A DNA stretch of 64,000 nucleotides from Gammaproteobacteria bacterium (GTDB taxonomy: Bacteria > Pseudomonadota > Gammaproteobacteria > Steroidobacterales > Rariloculaceae): positions 46,941 through 110,940 of the forward strand of contig JAJEGN010000016.1 in assembly GCA_022819855.1 (NCBI GenBank). Direction: 5' to 3'. The notes beneath the pieces were generated by a model. It ran no database searches. It worked only from the letters and a program-made list of their open reading frames with translations, and was not told where the DNA came from. Made by a program: the position numbers and the translations under genes. Shown here piece after piece: positions 1 to 10,179 of the stretch. The stretch's first letter is position 1; every line of letters starts with the position of its first letter.

Positions 1-1823
1 AGGTCCAGGCATCCGCCGATGCCGATGACTCCTGGCTCGGCGGGCACATCATGGCGATGGCAGGGAGCACGATGCACGTTGCCGGCATCGAGCTGACTCG
101 CATGGGTCAGCATCTGACGCTGGCCCGGTATCCGATCCACTGGCATCTGAACGGCGACGTGACGGGGCAGTACATCAGGAACTCCGCAATTCACGATACC
201 TACAGCCGCTGCGTGACGGTGCACGGCACGGACAATCTGCTGGTCGAAAACAATGTCACGTACAACACCGTGGGACACTGCTTCTTCATGGAAGACGGCA
301 TCGAGACCGGCAACCGGTTTGTCCGCAACCTCGGCATCCAGACCAAGTGTCATCCGACCATGGAATGCGTGCCGACAAACCTTTTTCTGCCTCATCAGTC
401 CACTGAGGGCCAGGATTCCCCGCATGTCCTGATCCCTTCGGACAATACGGCCTCCACTTTCTGGATCACGAACCCCGACAACGTCTACCGCGACAATGTG
501 GCCGCGGGTTCCGACCAGGTCGGGTACTGGATGGCCTTTCCCACGCATCCGACAGGGGCGTTCGAAGGCACGGAGATCAGCGCCAGTACCTGGCCCGGAC
601 GCATGAGGCTCAGGGAGTTCAGCGGCAACGTCGCGCACTCCAATTTCGATGGCCTGATGCTCGACCGCGGCCCCCGGCCCGATGGCAGATTCGGTATCGC
701 CGGCCCCAATCTTGTCAGCCGCGCCGATCCGGCCGATGCGGACAGCGAGATCATCGTGGCTCACTTCGACGATTTCACCGGCTACAAGAACCGCAACGGC
801 GCCGTATGGGGACGCGGTGAGATGCACCTGTACACCAATCTGAAACTGGCCGACAACGCGGTCGGCTTCACTCATGCGGCGGGTATTGTGGGCGCCGCGC
901 CCTACACCTCACGGGTCGTCGACTCGCTGTTCGTCGGGGAGAGCGACAATATCGGCAACCCCACAACGCCCGCGGAAATCGCTTACGGCCGCAGCCTGCC
1001 GTCGGCAGCGCCGGATTTCCCGATCCGCGGCTACGAGTTCTACGATTTCCACCACGAAGTGGAAAATGTCACGTTCGTCAACTACGAGCCCAACGAGCTT
1101 CGCGATGCGGGCGCACTCTCCTACCTGTTGTTCACGAGCTTCGGCATGAGCACGTCGAACTGGGTCAAGGGCCTGACATTCGACAATGCCAAGCCCGTCA
1201 GCTTCCCGCCGCTGCAACGGCGCTGGGCGTCTGACTGGGGGCGCAGCGCCGCCTACAAGAGTGCGGCGTTCCATGACGTGGACGGCTCGGTCAGCGGCAC
1301 TCCCGGCGCCTACGTCGTCATCGACAACGGCATCGCGTCCCACGAAGACGCCTGCGACATCAGGCAATCCTGGAACGCTGCGATCTGCGAGGGGGACATG
1401 GGCCGCATGAGCATTGCCGGCAATTTCAGCGGCTTCCAGACCGGCCCGATCACCAATCCGATCATCCTGCAACGCAATGGCAGGCGGTTCGAATACACCG
1501 GGGGCAACACGATCGGCAGTGGCGCCGAGCTCAGGGTCGAAACAGCCAGGGAGTCGCTGTCGATTTCCCTGCAGGAAATGGACCTGGGTTCGTTCGTGAT
1601 TTTCGAACTTCCCGAATTCAACACCGCCGCCGAGGGCGTGGAACTGGGCAACCTGGATGCGCTGCGCGACGCCAGTGAGACCTCGTACTACAAGGATGGC
1701 GACACACTGTGGGTCAAGCTTGTGGTCGCGGATGCCGGCAGTGCATCTCTGACCACCGGCGGCCCCGGCGGTCCGGCCGGGGGCGGTCCGGCCAGTGGAA
1801 CAAGGATCACCGTCAGCAGGTAA
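1..1823 (+). CDS. G8-domain / right-handed beta-helix protein (CEMIP/TMEM2-like), 5' end outside the window
   Basis: Frame is open to the window edge (VQASADADDSWLGGHIMAM...). Contains GQHLTLARYPIHWHLNGD, NSAIHDTYSRCVTVHGT and NVTYNTVGHCFFMEDG beta-helix motifs typical of CEMIP-like proteins. Confidence 0.75.
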   Translation, partial: VQASADADDSWLGGHIMAMAGSTMHVAGIELTRMGQHLTLARYPIHWHLNGDVTGQYIRNSAIHDTYSRCVTVHGTDNLLVENNVTYNTVGHCFFMEDGIETGNRFVRNLGIQTKCHPTMECVPTNLFLPHQSTEGQDSPHVLIPSDNTASTFWITNPDNVYRDNVAAGSDQVGYWMAFPTHPTGAFEGTEISASTWPGRMRLREFSGNVAHSNFDGLMLDRGPRPDGRFGIAGPNLVSRADPADADSEIIVAHFDDFTGYKNRNGAVWGRGEMHLYTNLKLADNAVGFTHAAGIVGAAPYTSRVVDSLFVGESDNIGNPTTPAEIAYGRSLPSAAPDFPIRGYEFYDFHHEVENVTFVNYEPNELRDAGALSYLLFTSFGMSTSNWVKGLTFDNAKPVSFPPLQRRWASDWGRSAAYKSAAFHDVDGSVSGTPGAYVVIDNGIASHEDACDIRQSWNAAICEGDMGRMSIAGNFSGFQTGPITNPIILQRNGRRFEYTGGNTIGSGAELRVETARESLSISLQEMDLGSFVIFELPEFNTAAEGVELGNLDALRDASETSYYKDGDTLWVKLVVADAGSASLTTGGPGGPAGGGPASGTRITVSR

Positions 1824-1845
1824 GTTCGGCGCCGCTGAATGACAT

Positions 1846-1871
1846 GAAGCCCCGGCGCAAGCCGGGGCTTC
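1846..1871. terminator. Perfect 11-bp hairpin with GCAA tetraloop after the G8 gene (terminator-like, no U-tract)
   Basis: GAAGCCCCGGC-GCAA-GCCGGGGCTTC, 23 bp after the stop codon; no T-run follows on either strand. Confidence 0.45.
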
Positions 1872-1986
1872 GCAAAGCTGGTCGGTCCGGCCGGTACGGC
1901 GGCACTCTGCAGATCCGGCGGGCAGCCGTGCTGGTGTGGGACGTGGTCGTGGCGGGCCGGACGGGACGAAGCCCCGAACACCCGGA

Positions 1987-2202
1987 TCAGTACAGCCGCC
2001 TTCGCCTCGCGAGGCTCCTGGCGTTGCGCTTCATATGCCGCTTGACGGCCGCCGCCTTCTTGCGCTTGCGTTCCTGGGTGGGCTTTTCGTAGTAGTCTCG
2101 CCGGCGCAACTCTGCGAGAATGCCGGCCTTCTCACAGGAACGCTTGAAGCGGCGCAGCGCCGCATCGAAATTCTCGCTTTCTCTTATTCGGACGCTCGGC
2201 AT
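1987..2202 (-). CDS. rpsU: 30S ribosomal protein S21
   Basis: 71 aa [59 protein letters not shown]..., divergent from tsaD as in many Gammaproteobacteria. Confidence 0.97.
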   Translation of the reverse strand: MPSVRIRESENFDAALRRFKRSCEKAGILAELRRRDYYEKPTQERKRKKAAAVKRHMKRNARSLARRRRLY

Positions 2203-2227
2203 GGGTACTTCGAATCGGTCAAATCGC

Positions 2228-2251
2228 AAAAAACGCCGGCAAGGGCCGGCG
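2228..2251 (-). terminator. Intrinsic terminator/attenuator-like hairpin upstream of rpsU
   Basis: Minus strand reads CGCCGGC-CCTT-GCCGGCG followed by TTTTTT, about 25 bp before the rpsU start. Confidence 0.55.
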
Positions 2252-2308
2252 GGGAACCCACGATGGTAGTCGCAAACCCGCGCGGCTGTAAAGCACGATG
2301 AAGTTGCG

Positions 2309-3337
2309 ATGAAAGTTCTCGGTATCGAGACGAGCTGCGACGAGACCGGCGTCGCGCTGTACGAGCACGGCCGCGGCATCGTCGCCGAGGCGCTGGCGAG
2401 CCAGGCGGCCGTGCATGCGCAGTTCGGCGGCGTCGTTCCGGAACTCGCGTCGCGCGACCACATCTCCAAGCTCGCACCCATGGTATGCACGGTGCTCGAC
2501 GACGCGAACTCGAGCCTTGAGGAACTCGATGCGATCGCCTACACGGCCGGTCCCGGGCTCATCGGCGCGCTCATGGTCGGTGGCGCGCTGGCGGAATCCC
2601 TCGCACTCGGTCTCGGCATTCCGGCGATCCCGGTGCATCACATGGAGGCGCATCTGCTCGCCTGCCTGCTGGAACGCGATCCGCCGGAGTTTCCGTTTCT
2701 CGCGCTGCTGGTCTCGGGCGGTCACACGCAACTCGTCGAAGTTCGCGAACTCGGCCGCTACCGCATCGTCGGCGAGACGCTCGACGACGCCGCGGGCGAG
2801 GCTTTCGACAAGGTGGCGCGGCTGTTGTCGCTGCCGTATCCGGGCGGTCCCGCGCTCGCTGCTCTCGCCGAAGACGGCGATGCCGAGCGTTACGCGTTTC
2901 CCCGTCCGCTCAAGGGCCGGGGGCTCGATTTCAGTTTCAGCGGACTGAAAACGGCGGTGCGCCTGGCGGTGGAGGCCGAGAGCCGCGAGCATGGCGGCAG
3001 TCTTCCCGATGCGGTCCGCGCCGACCTCGCCGCATCGTTTCAGGCTGCGGTCGTCGATTCCCTCGTGTCGAAATGCGGCCGGGCGCTCGATGAAACCGGG
3101 CTCGGCCGGCTCGTGATCGCCGGCGGCGTGGGCGCGAACCGCAATCTGCGTGCGACGCTGGCCGAACTCGGCGAGCAGGGCGGCGCGCAGGTCCGCTATC
3201 CGCGCCCGGCGCTTTGCACGGACAACGGTGCGATGGTCGCGTACGCTGGTGCGTGCCGCTACTCGGGCGGCACGGCTGCCGGACACCGTATAATTGCGCG
3301 CCCGCGCTGGCCGCTCGACGAACTGTCGCCGCCGTGA
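2309..3337 (+). CDS. tsaD: tRNA N6-adenosine threonylcarbamoyltransferase TsaD
   Basis: [47 protein letters not shown] motifs. Confidence 0.97.
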   Translation: MKVLGIETSCDETGVALYEHGRGIVAEALASQAAVHAQFGGVVPELASRDHISKLAPMVCTVLDDANSSLEELDAIAYTAGPGLIGALMVGGALAESLALGLGIPAIPVHHMEAHLLACLLERDPPEFPFLALLVSGGHTQLVEVRELGRYRIVGETLDDAAGEAFDKVARLLSLPYPGGPALAALAEDGDAERYAFPRPLKGRGLDFSFSGLKTAVRLAVEAESREHGGSLPDAVRADLAASFQAAVVDSLVSKCGRALDETGLGRLVIAGGVGANRNLRATLAELGEQGGAQVRYPRPALCTDNGAMVAYAGACRYSGGTAAGHRIIARPRWPLDELSPP

Positions 3338-3342
3338 GCGTG

Positions 3343-3732
3343 ATGCCGTTTTCGGGCCGGGACATCGACTTGGACAGAATCTTTTTCAGGGACATTCGGG
3401 TCGAGGCAGTCGTCGGCATCTGGGAGTGGGAGCGCCGAATCACGCAGACCGTGAGCATCGACCTGGAGTTTTCCACCGACGTTCGCAAGGCGGCCGAAAA
3501 CGACTCGATCGAGGACACGCTCGACTACAAGCGCGTGGCCAAACGGGTGATCGAGTACGTCGGCAACACCAGGTTTCGGCTCGTCGAATCGCTTGCCGAC
3601 TCGCTCGCCGCGCTCGTCATCCGGGAATTCGGCGTCTCCCGGGTGCAGGTGTCGGTCGCGAAACCGGGAGCCGTTGAAGGCTCGCGCGAGGTCGGCGTCA
3701 TCATCTCCCGGACTGCGGACGACTACGACTGA
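3343..3732 (+). CDS. folB: Dihydroneopterin aldolase FolB (start could also be GTG 3334 or downstream TTG)
   Basis: DRIFFRDIRVEAVVGIWEWERRITQTVSIDLEF...SREVGVIISR; immediately downstream of tsaD. Confidence 0.9.
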   Translation: MPFSGRDIDLDRIFFRDIRVEAVVGIWEWERRITQTVSIDLEFSTDVRKAAENDSIEDTLDYKRVAKRVIEYVGNTRFRLVESLADSLAALVIREFGVSRVQVSVAKPGAVEGSREVGVIISRTADDYD

Positions 3733-3812
3733 CGCCGTCCCGGCCGGCCGAGGCGGACCGACGTGTCGCCGGCCGGCAGCAACAGGGCTCTTGCCGCGGC
3801 CTACGAGAGCCC

Positions 3813-4574
3813 TTACCAGCCGACGCTGCGGCCGCCGTCCACGGCGATGATCTGACCCGTAACGTAGGGCGCGTCGCGGACGAGAAAGAGCACCGCGGAC
3901 GCGATATCTTCGGGTTCCCCCTGGCGGCGCATGGGGATCTGGCGAATGATGCTGTCGCGAACGCGCTCTTCGAGGCCGCCTTCCGGCCACAGAATCGCTC
4001 CAGGCGACACGCCGTTGACGCGGATGTCGGGGCCGAGATCCTTGGCCAGCGACCGCGTCAGCATCGCGAGGCCCGCTTTCGCCGCGCCGTAGATCGGGTG
4101 GTCCCTGAGCGGCCGTTGCGCATGCACATCGACGATGTTCACCACGACGCCGTTTGCGGCCTTCAGGTGCGGCAGCGCCGCCTGGCAGAGGAACAGCGGC
4201 GCCTTGAGGTTGCAGCCGATCAGGTCGTCCCACTGTTGTTCGCTGATCGATTCGAGCGGCGTCGCGTAGAAGCTCGACGCGTTGTTGACGAGCACATCGA
4301 GCCGGCCGGCGTGGGTGGTCACGGTTTCCACGAGCGCATCGCGCGCACTCGGGTCCAGGAGATCGGCGCCGACGGCGATGGCGGATCTCGGGCGCTTGCC
4401 GTTCAGCGTTGCAGCGAGCGCTTCGGCGGGTTCAGAGGAGCTGAAGTAATGGATCGCGACATTGGCCCCGGCGTCGTGCAACTGCTCGGCGATCGACGCG
4501 CCGATGCGTTTACCCGCTCCGGTCACGAGCGCCCATCGTCCTGCCAGGGACTTCGCTGTGTCCGCATCTGCCAA
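3813..4574 (-). CDS. SDR-family pteridine reductase (FolM-like)
   Basis: ALVTGAGKRIGASIAEQLHDAGANVAIHY, YGAAKAGLAMLTRSLAKDLGPDIRVNGVSPGAI; close to folB. Confidence 0.85.
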   Translation of the reverse strand: MADADTAKSLAGRWALVTGAGKRIGASIAEQLHDAGANVAIHYFSSSEPAEALAATLNGKRPRSAIAVGADLLDPSARDALVETVTTHAGRLDVLVNNASSFYATPLESISEQQWDDLIGCNLKAPLFLCQAALPHLKAANGVVVNIVDVHAQRPLRDHPIYGAAKAGLAMLTRSLAKDLGPDIRVNGVSPGAILWPEGGLEERVRDSIIRQIPMRRQGEPEDIASAVLFLVRDAPYVTGQIIAVDGGRSVGW

Positions 4575-4636
4575 GGAACGCTCCAGCCTGCTCGAATCGG
4601 CGCCAAGGGTACACTATCCGTTCCTCATGGCCGCGC

Positions 4637-5899
4637 GTGCGCGCTACCTTGACTGTCCAAGCCCCCTCCGAGCCGAGTCGCGAAGCGCTGGCGCTGAGCC
4701 AGGCGCTGACGCAGCGGATCCGCAAGCGGATCGCGCGGGCGGGCGGCTGGATACGATTCGACCGCTACATGCAGTACGTGCTCAACGAACCGGGACTCGG
4801 TTACTACAGCGCGGGCAGCGCCAAGTTCGGCGCCGCGGGCGACTTCGTTACGGCGCCGACGCTCGGTCCGTTCCTGGCGCGCTCGATCGCAACGCAATTC
4901 CACGGCATGCTCGGGTCGATTGACGCCCCCGTGATCCTCGAGATCGGCGCCGGAGACGGTACGCTCGCGGCGCAGTTGCTCGACGCGCTGGATGCGCTTG
5001 ACGCCGTTGATGCGGGTAACGCGGCCGACAGGGATGCCGCGTTCGTCGGGAGTGCTGCGCTTGACGCAGGCGCCGCAGGCGCCATGGGTCACAGCGGCAA
5101 GGAACGCCGCGGCGCGCCCGTGCAATATCTGATCCTGGAGCCGAGCGCGGATCTGCGTTCCCGCCAGCGCGCCCGGCTTGCGCGCTTCGCTGACCGCGTC
5201 AGATGGTTGGAACGGCTTCCCGACCGTCCCGTCGAAGGGCTGATCCTTGCCAATGAGGTCGTCGACGCCTTGCCGGTCGTGCGCTTCGTCAAGCGCGCCG
5301 ACAACGTTGCGCCGCTCGGCGTGCGCCACGGGGGCGAAGGCTTCGAATGGGCGGAGAGGGGCCCGGACGCGGAGCTGAGTGCGGCCGTCGCGGCGCTTGA
5401 AGCGGCTCTGGGCGAGCCCCTGCCCGAAGGCTATCGCTCGGAAATCTGCCTCCTGCTTGGCGGCTGGATCGAGAGCCTCGCCGCCACGCTCGCACGCGGG
5501 GCGGTGCTGCTCGTGGACTACGGCGGCGTACGGCGCGAGTACTACCACCCGGAGCGACGCGACGGAACGCTGATCTGTCATCACCGGCACCGGGCGCACG
5601 ACGACCCCTTCCACCTTCCGGGTCTGCAGGATGTCAGCACCTGGGTCGACTTCAGCGCCTGTGCCGACGCGGCAGGCGACGCGGGCCTCGATGTCGCCGG
5701 CTTCACGACGCAGGGCCTGTTCCTCGCAGAGAGCGTCGCACGCTTTCCCGATGCAGCATCGCTCGACGCGCAAGCCGCGAGCGCCCTCAAGACGCTCGTC
5801 CTGCCCGGCGAAATGGGCGAGCGGTTCAGGCTGCTTCTCCTGACCCGGGGCATCCCGCGGCCCGGTCTGCCGGGCCGGGATTTGCGCAGCCGGCTTTGA
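4637..5899 (+). CDS. SAM-dependent methyltransferase, MidA/NDUFAF7 (COG1565) family
   Basis: FDRYMQYVLNEPGLGYYSAGSAKFGAAGDFVTAPTLGPFL, ILEIGAGDGTLA, ILANEVVDALPV. Confidence 0.88.
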   Translation: MRATLTVQAPSEPSREALALSQALTQRIRKRIARAGGWIRFDRYMQYVLNEPGLGYYSAGSAKFGAAGDFVTAPTLGPFLARSIATQFHGMLGSIDAPVILEIGAGDGTLAAQLLDALDALDAVDAGNAADRDAAFVGSAALDAGAAGAMGHSGKERRGAPVQYLILEPSADLRSRQRARLARFADRVRWLERLPDRPVEGLILANEVVDALPVVRFVKRADNVAPLGVRHGGEGFEWAERGPDAELSAAVAALEAALGEPLPEGYRSEICLLLGGWIESLAATLARGAVLLVDYGGVRREYYHPERRDGTLICHHRHRAHDDPFHLPGLQDVSTWVDFSACADAAGDAGLDVAGFTTQGLFLAESVARFPDAASLDAQAASALKTLVLPGEMGERFRLLLLTRGIPRPGLPGRDLRSRL

Positions 5900-5931
5900 T
5901 GCGATACTCAGGCTAAATCCGGAGGGTTCGA

Positions 5932-6711
5932 GTGGATCTTGCGCAAGCCGTCGTCCTGGCCCTGATTCAGGGGATCACCGAGTTTCTGCCGATCTCGAGC
6001 TCCGGCCATCTGATCCTGGTACCGGAACTCGTCGGCTGGCCGGACCAGGGCCTCGGTTTCGACATCGCCGTGCATCTCGGCACGCTGGCGGCGGTCATCG
6101 TCTACTTCCGCCGCGACCTCCTGGCGATGGCGACGGCGCTGCTCGAGCCGCGGCGGCCGGAGTTCCGGCTCGCGGTCTGCATCGTCGTTGCATCGGTTCC
6201 GCTTGGCGTCGCGGGACTGTTGTTTTCCGATCAGGTCGAGGGCGCGCTGCGCTCGCCGGGCGTCATCGCCGCGAGCACCGCGGGATTCGGCGTCCTGCTC
6301 TGGCTTGGCGACCGGCTTGGCCGGGGCCGACGGTCGGAAACCGCGCTCGGCTGGCGCGATGTCGCCGCGATCGGGTTCGGCCAGGCGCTGGCGCTGATTC
6401 CCGGCACGTCGCGTTCCGGCATCACGATGACCGTCGCGCTCGCGATGGGATTGAGTCGGCAGGCCGCGGGGCGGTTTTCCTTCCTGCTCGCCATCCCGGC
6501 GATCGCGATGGCGGCGCTCTGGCAATTCATGCAGTTCATGTCGAGCCCCGAACCCGTCGCGTGGTCTGCGCTGGCGCTCGCGGCCGCGGTCGCCGCGGCA
6601 GTGGCCTTCGCCACGATCGCGGTGTTCCTGAGCCTGATCGAGCGGATCGGCATGGCGCCGTTCGCGATCTACCGGGTGCTGCTTGGCGGCGCGCTCGTCT
6701 ACCTATTGTAG
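5932..6711 (+). CDS. uppP: Undecaprenyl-diphosphatase
   Basis: GTG start; ALIQGITEFLPISSSGHLIL and PGTSRSGITMT motifs. Confidence 0.96.
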   Translation: MDLAQAVVLALIQGITEFLPISSSGHLILVPELVGWPDQGLGFDIAVHLGTLAAVIVYFRRDLLAMATALLEPRRPEFRLAVCIVVASVPLGVAGLLFSDQVEGALRSPGVIAASTAGFGVLLWLGDRLGRGRRSETALGWRDVAAIGFGQALALIPGTSRSGITMTVALAMGLSRQAAGRFSFLLAIPAIAMAALWQFMQFMSSPEPVAWSALALAAAVAAAVAFATIAVFLSLIERIGMAPFAIYRVLLGGALVYLL

Positions 6712-6717
6712 CGAACG

Positions 6718-7962
6718 CTATACCGTCCGCATTTCGCCCCGCTCCCCTCGCAACGCCTCCCGCACGGCATGTATGCGCCGGACGCGGATCGCCTCGCCCA
6801 GTTCTTCTCCGTCCAGGCCGTTGTCACGCAGCCCGTCCGCGCTGACCTCGCGGGCAGCGTCCAGTGCGCGCCGCAGCAGGTCGGCCTGAGGGTAGGGGCG
6901 CTCCTCCAGGCCGGCCCGGCCGCGCGCGTCGGCTTCGCAGGCGAGCAGGAACTTCTCGAAGCGGTCCGGACGGCGAAACGCGTCCACGTCGGTCAGGAGC
7001 CCGACGATCGTCCGGGGCCTGAGTTCGGCTGCCCTGTGGACGACGCCGTGGTGACGCGCCACGAGTTCGGCGAGCGCCTGGTAGCTGCGCGGGACGCGCA
7101 GGCGTGCGGCGAGGTCGCGGATGAGGCCGACCGAGCGTTCGCCATGGCCGCGATGCCCCGGCAGCATCCACTTCGGCGTCGTGGCCTTGCCGAGGTCGTG
7201 CGTGAGCACGGCGAAGCGGACCTCGCTGCTGTCGCTGAGCGATGCGCTGAGCGCCAGCGCCATCATGGTGTGAACGCCGGAATCGATCTCTGGGTGCCAG
7301 CGTTTCGGTTGCGGCACGCCGTACAGGTTCTCGATTTCCGGGAACACGCGTGCCAGCGCGCCGCACTCGCGCAGCACCTCGAAATAGACTTCCGGACGCC
7401 GTGTCTTGAGCGCCTTGAGCGTTTCCTGCCAGAGCCGTTCGGCCGGCAGCGTTTCGAGCTCGTCGGCCGCGACGATCTCGGTCATCGTCTGCATCGTTTC
7501 GGCAGCCACTTCGAACCCGAGGTCGTGAAAGCGCGCGGCGAAGCGCGCGGTGCGCAGCACCCGCAGCGGGTCTTCGCGAAAGGCGTCGGAGACGTGACGC
7601 AGTTGCCGGTCGGCGATGTCCTTGCGGCCGCCCCAGGGGTCGATGATGCGGCCGTCCGCATCCTTCGCCATCGCGTTGATGGTCAGGTCGCGCCGGGCGA
7701 GGTCCTGTTCGAGAGTCACGTCGGGCGACGCGTCGACCGCAAAGCCCGTATGCCCCGGCGCCACCTTGCGTTCGGTCCGGGCGAGCGCGTGCTCCTCGTT
7801 CGAGTCGGGATGCAGAAACACCGGAAAGTCGCGGCCAACCTGCCGAAAGCCCTGCTTGAGCAAGGCTTCGGCCGTGGCGCCGACGACGACCCAGTCGCAC
7901 TCGCCGGGCTCGATGTCGAGCAGTTCGTCGCGGACCGCGCCGCCGACCAGATAAACGTCCAT
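6718..7962 (-). CDS. cca: CCA tRNA nucleotidyltransferase with HD domain
   Basis: MDVYLVGGAVRDELL, RRDLTINAMA, FAVLTHDLGKATTP, GHRGHGERS. Confidence 0.96.
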   Translation of the reverse strand: MDVYLVGGAVRDELLDIEPGECDWVVVGATAEALLKQGFRQVGRDFPVFLHPDSNEEHALARTERKVAPGHTGFAVDASPDVTLEQDLARRDLTINAMAKDADGRIIDPWGGRKDIADRQLRHVSDAFREDPLRVLRTARFAARFHDLGFEVAAETMQTMTEIVAADELETLPAERLWQETLKALKTRRPEVYFEVLRECGALARVFPEIENLYGVPQPKRWHPEIDSGVHTMMALALSASLSDSSEVRFAVLTHDLGKATTPKWMLPGHRGHGERSVGLIRDLAARLRVPRSYQALAELVARHHGVVHRAAELRPRTIVGLLTDVDAFRRPDRFEKFLLACEADARGRAGLEERPYPQADLLRRALDAAREVSADGLRDNGLDGEELGEAIRVRRIHAVREALRGERGEMRTV

Positions 7963-8112
7963 ATCGTTACCTATACTAGGGCATCCCCGTAGCGCACAAG
8001 TCGCGTAGTCGGCCGCTCCGCACCAGCGCTGCTCTTCGACCTTGCGGAGTTCGCAAGAACACCGTCCCGGCCCGCAGGAAGGCCAGGCCTTCCACCGTGA
8101 TAAGGTTCGACG

Positions 8113-9180
8113 ATGTCATCCGCATTCCGTTCACTGGCGGTCGTCGCCTGCAGCGGCGCATTGACGGGGTGCGGTCTGCCGTACTACCTGCAGGCCATCG
8201 GCGGCCAGCTCGAACTGCTGCGCAAGCGCGAACCGATCGAAGCGGTCATCGCGGATCCGAATCGCGATGCCGCCGTCCGGGCGACGCTGAGCAGCATCGC
8301 CGGGATGCGCGAGTTCGCCGTCAACACGCTGGGGCTGCCCGACAACGACAGCTACACGACTTACGTCGATCTGGATCGGAGCTACGTCGTATGGAACGTC
8401 GTCGCCGCCCGCGAGTTCTCCGTCGAGCCCGAGCAGTGGTGTTTCCCGGTCGCGGGCTGCGTGACGTACCGTGGTTTCTTCGAGCGCGAAGCCGCCGATC
8501 GCTATCGGCAAGGTCTTGAAGCGGAGGGATTCGATACCTGGACCGGAGGGGTTCGCGCCTACTCGACGCTTGGCTGGTTCGAGGACCCCGTGCTCAACAC
8601 GATGCTCGATCGGGACGAGGAGTACATCGCGAGCATGCTGTTCCACGAGCTTGCGCATCAGAAGCTCTACGTCGCGGACGACAGCGAGCTCAGCGAGGCC
8701 TTCGCGACGGCCGTGGAGGAGTACGGTGTGGCGCTGTGGCTCGGCGAGCGCGGCGCTGCTGACGTGCTTGAGCGCTACCGGCAGCGCGCCGAGCGGCAGG
8801 ACGCGTTCGGTCAGCTCGTCGGCGCCCAGCGGGCGCGCCTCAGGGAAATCTACTCAAGCCCGCTCCCGGCTGACGCAAAGCGTGCGGCCAAGGCCGAATC
8901 GTTCGAAGTCATGCAGAACGAGTATCAATCGCTCAGGGCGCGCTGGGATGGCGCGGACGACTACGATGCCTGGTTCGCACAGCCGTTGAACAACGCCGCT
9001 CTGGCCTCAGTGACGACCTATCGGCGCTGGTTGCCGGCGCTGCGATCGCAACTGCAGCGTGTCGGGCTCGAGGCGTTTTACCGGGAAATGGAAGCGGTCG
9101 CCGAACTGCCGGCGGACGAGCGGGAGCCGCTGCTCGAGAGTTGGCTCGAGTCAGTCTCGGCGGCGGTTCGTTCGCCTTAG
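8113..9180 (+). CDS. Predicted Zn-dependent aminopeptidase lipoprotein (COG4324-like)
   Basis: Lipobox-like LTGCGLPYY; SMLFHELAHQKLYVADDSELSEAFATAVEEYG metal-binding motif. Confidence 0.85.
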   Translation: MSSAFRSLAVVACSGALTGCGLPYYLQAIGGQLELLRKREPIEAVIADPNRDAAVRATLSSIAGMREFAVNTLGLPDNDSYTTYVDLDRSYVVWNVVAAREFSVEPEQWCFPVAGCVTYRGFFEREAADRYRQGLEAEGFDTWTGGVRAYSTLGWFEDPVLNTMLDRDEEYIASMLFHELAHQKLYVADDSELSEAFATAVEEYGVALWLGERGAADVLERYRQRAERQDAFGQLVGAQRARLREIYSSPLPADAKRAAKAESFEVMQNEYQSLRARWDGADDYDAWFAQPLNNAALASVTTYRRWLPALRSQLQRVGLEAFYREMEAVAELPADEREPLLESWLESVSAAVRSP

Positions 9181-10125
9181 CAGCGACAGCCGGACGGGCT
9201 CCGGCTTGAGATAGTCGCGCACGATCTGCTGCATCGGTTGCGGAGTGATCCCGAGCTGCTTGAGCCCGTCGGTCGAGCACACATTCGCGACTGACATCGA
9301 GCGCAGGTTGTCCAGGGAAAACGGCTTGCCGGGAATGAGATAGTCGGCAACCGCGGCCTGCAGGCGGCCGAGTACGCCCGGCAGCGGCACGATCAGGCGC
9401 CTGATGCCCAGTTCCCTGCGCACGAAGTCGATGATCTCGCGCAGGGAGTAGATGTCCGGACCGCAAAGCTCGTAGGTCTTGCCGCAGGTATCGCTGTCGG
9501 CGAGCGCGGTTGCGAAGGCGAGCGCCACGTCGTCCACGTAGACCGGCGCAAACCGTGCTTCGAGCCGCGCGAGCGGCAGGACGGGCGTCAGGCGGAGGAG
9601 CCCGGCGAAACGGTTGATGAAGCTGTCCTCGCTGCCGAAGATCACGGAGGGCTGGAAGATCGTGTAGCGGATGTCGTCGCCGCAGAGCGTCTCGATGAGC
9701 TGTTCGGCCTGTCCCTTGGTTCTCAGGTAGTGGCTCGGCCCACGGTTGTGGTTCGCCTTGAGCGCGCTCATGTGGATCAGCCGGGTCACGCCGTTCTCCT
9801 GGCAGGCCCTGATGAGCTTCTCGACCAGGTCGACGTGCGCGGTCCTGAAGCCGCTGCCGTCGTGGCCGCGCTCGTTCAGTATGCCGACGAGGTTGATGGC
9901 GGCGTCACAGCCGTGCAGGAGCTCGTCGAGCGCCGACGGGTCGTGGATGTCGGCCTGGCGCAGATCGACGCCGGGCAGCACGAGCAGGCGGCGGCTGCGC
10001 GGCCGGTTCCGGGTGGGGATACGAACGGAATAGCCGCGCCGGACCAGAAGGCTGCTGAGCGACCGGCCGACGAAGCCGGTGCCGCCGAGGATGCAGACCA
10101 CAGGCGCTGTTCGCTTTGCTGCCAT
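9151..10125 (-). CDS. NAD(P)-binding protein, complex I NDUFA9-like/atypical SDR
   Basis: VVCILGGTGFVGRSLSSLLVRRGYSVRIPTRN; NLVGILNERGHDGSGFRTAHVDLVEKLIRA. Confidence 0.85.
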   Translation of the reverse strand: MAAKRTAPVVCILGGTGFVGRSLSSLLVRRGYSVRIPTRNRPRSRRLLVLPGVDLRQADIHDPSALDELLHGCDAAINLVGILNERGHDGSGFRTAHVDLVEKLIRACQENGVTRLIHMSALKANHNRGPSHYLRTKGQAEQLIETLCGDDIRYTIFQPSVIFGSEDSFINRFAGLLRLTPVLPLARLEARFAPVYVDDVALAFATALADSDTCGKTYELCGPDIYSLREIIDFVRRELGIRRLIVPLPGVLGRLQAAVADYLIPGKPFSLDNLRSMSVANVCSTDGLKQLGITPQPMQQIVRDYLKPEPVRLSLLRRTNRRRD

Positions 10126-10179
10126 CGAATCGTCGTTGCCGCGCCGCGCGGGCGCGCGGATTATACCGTCGCGATACCG

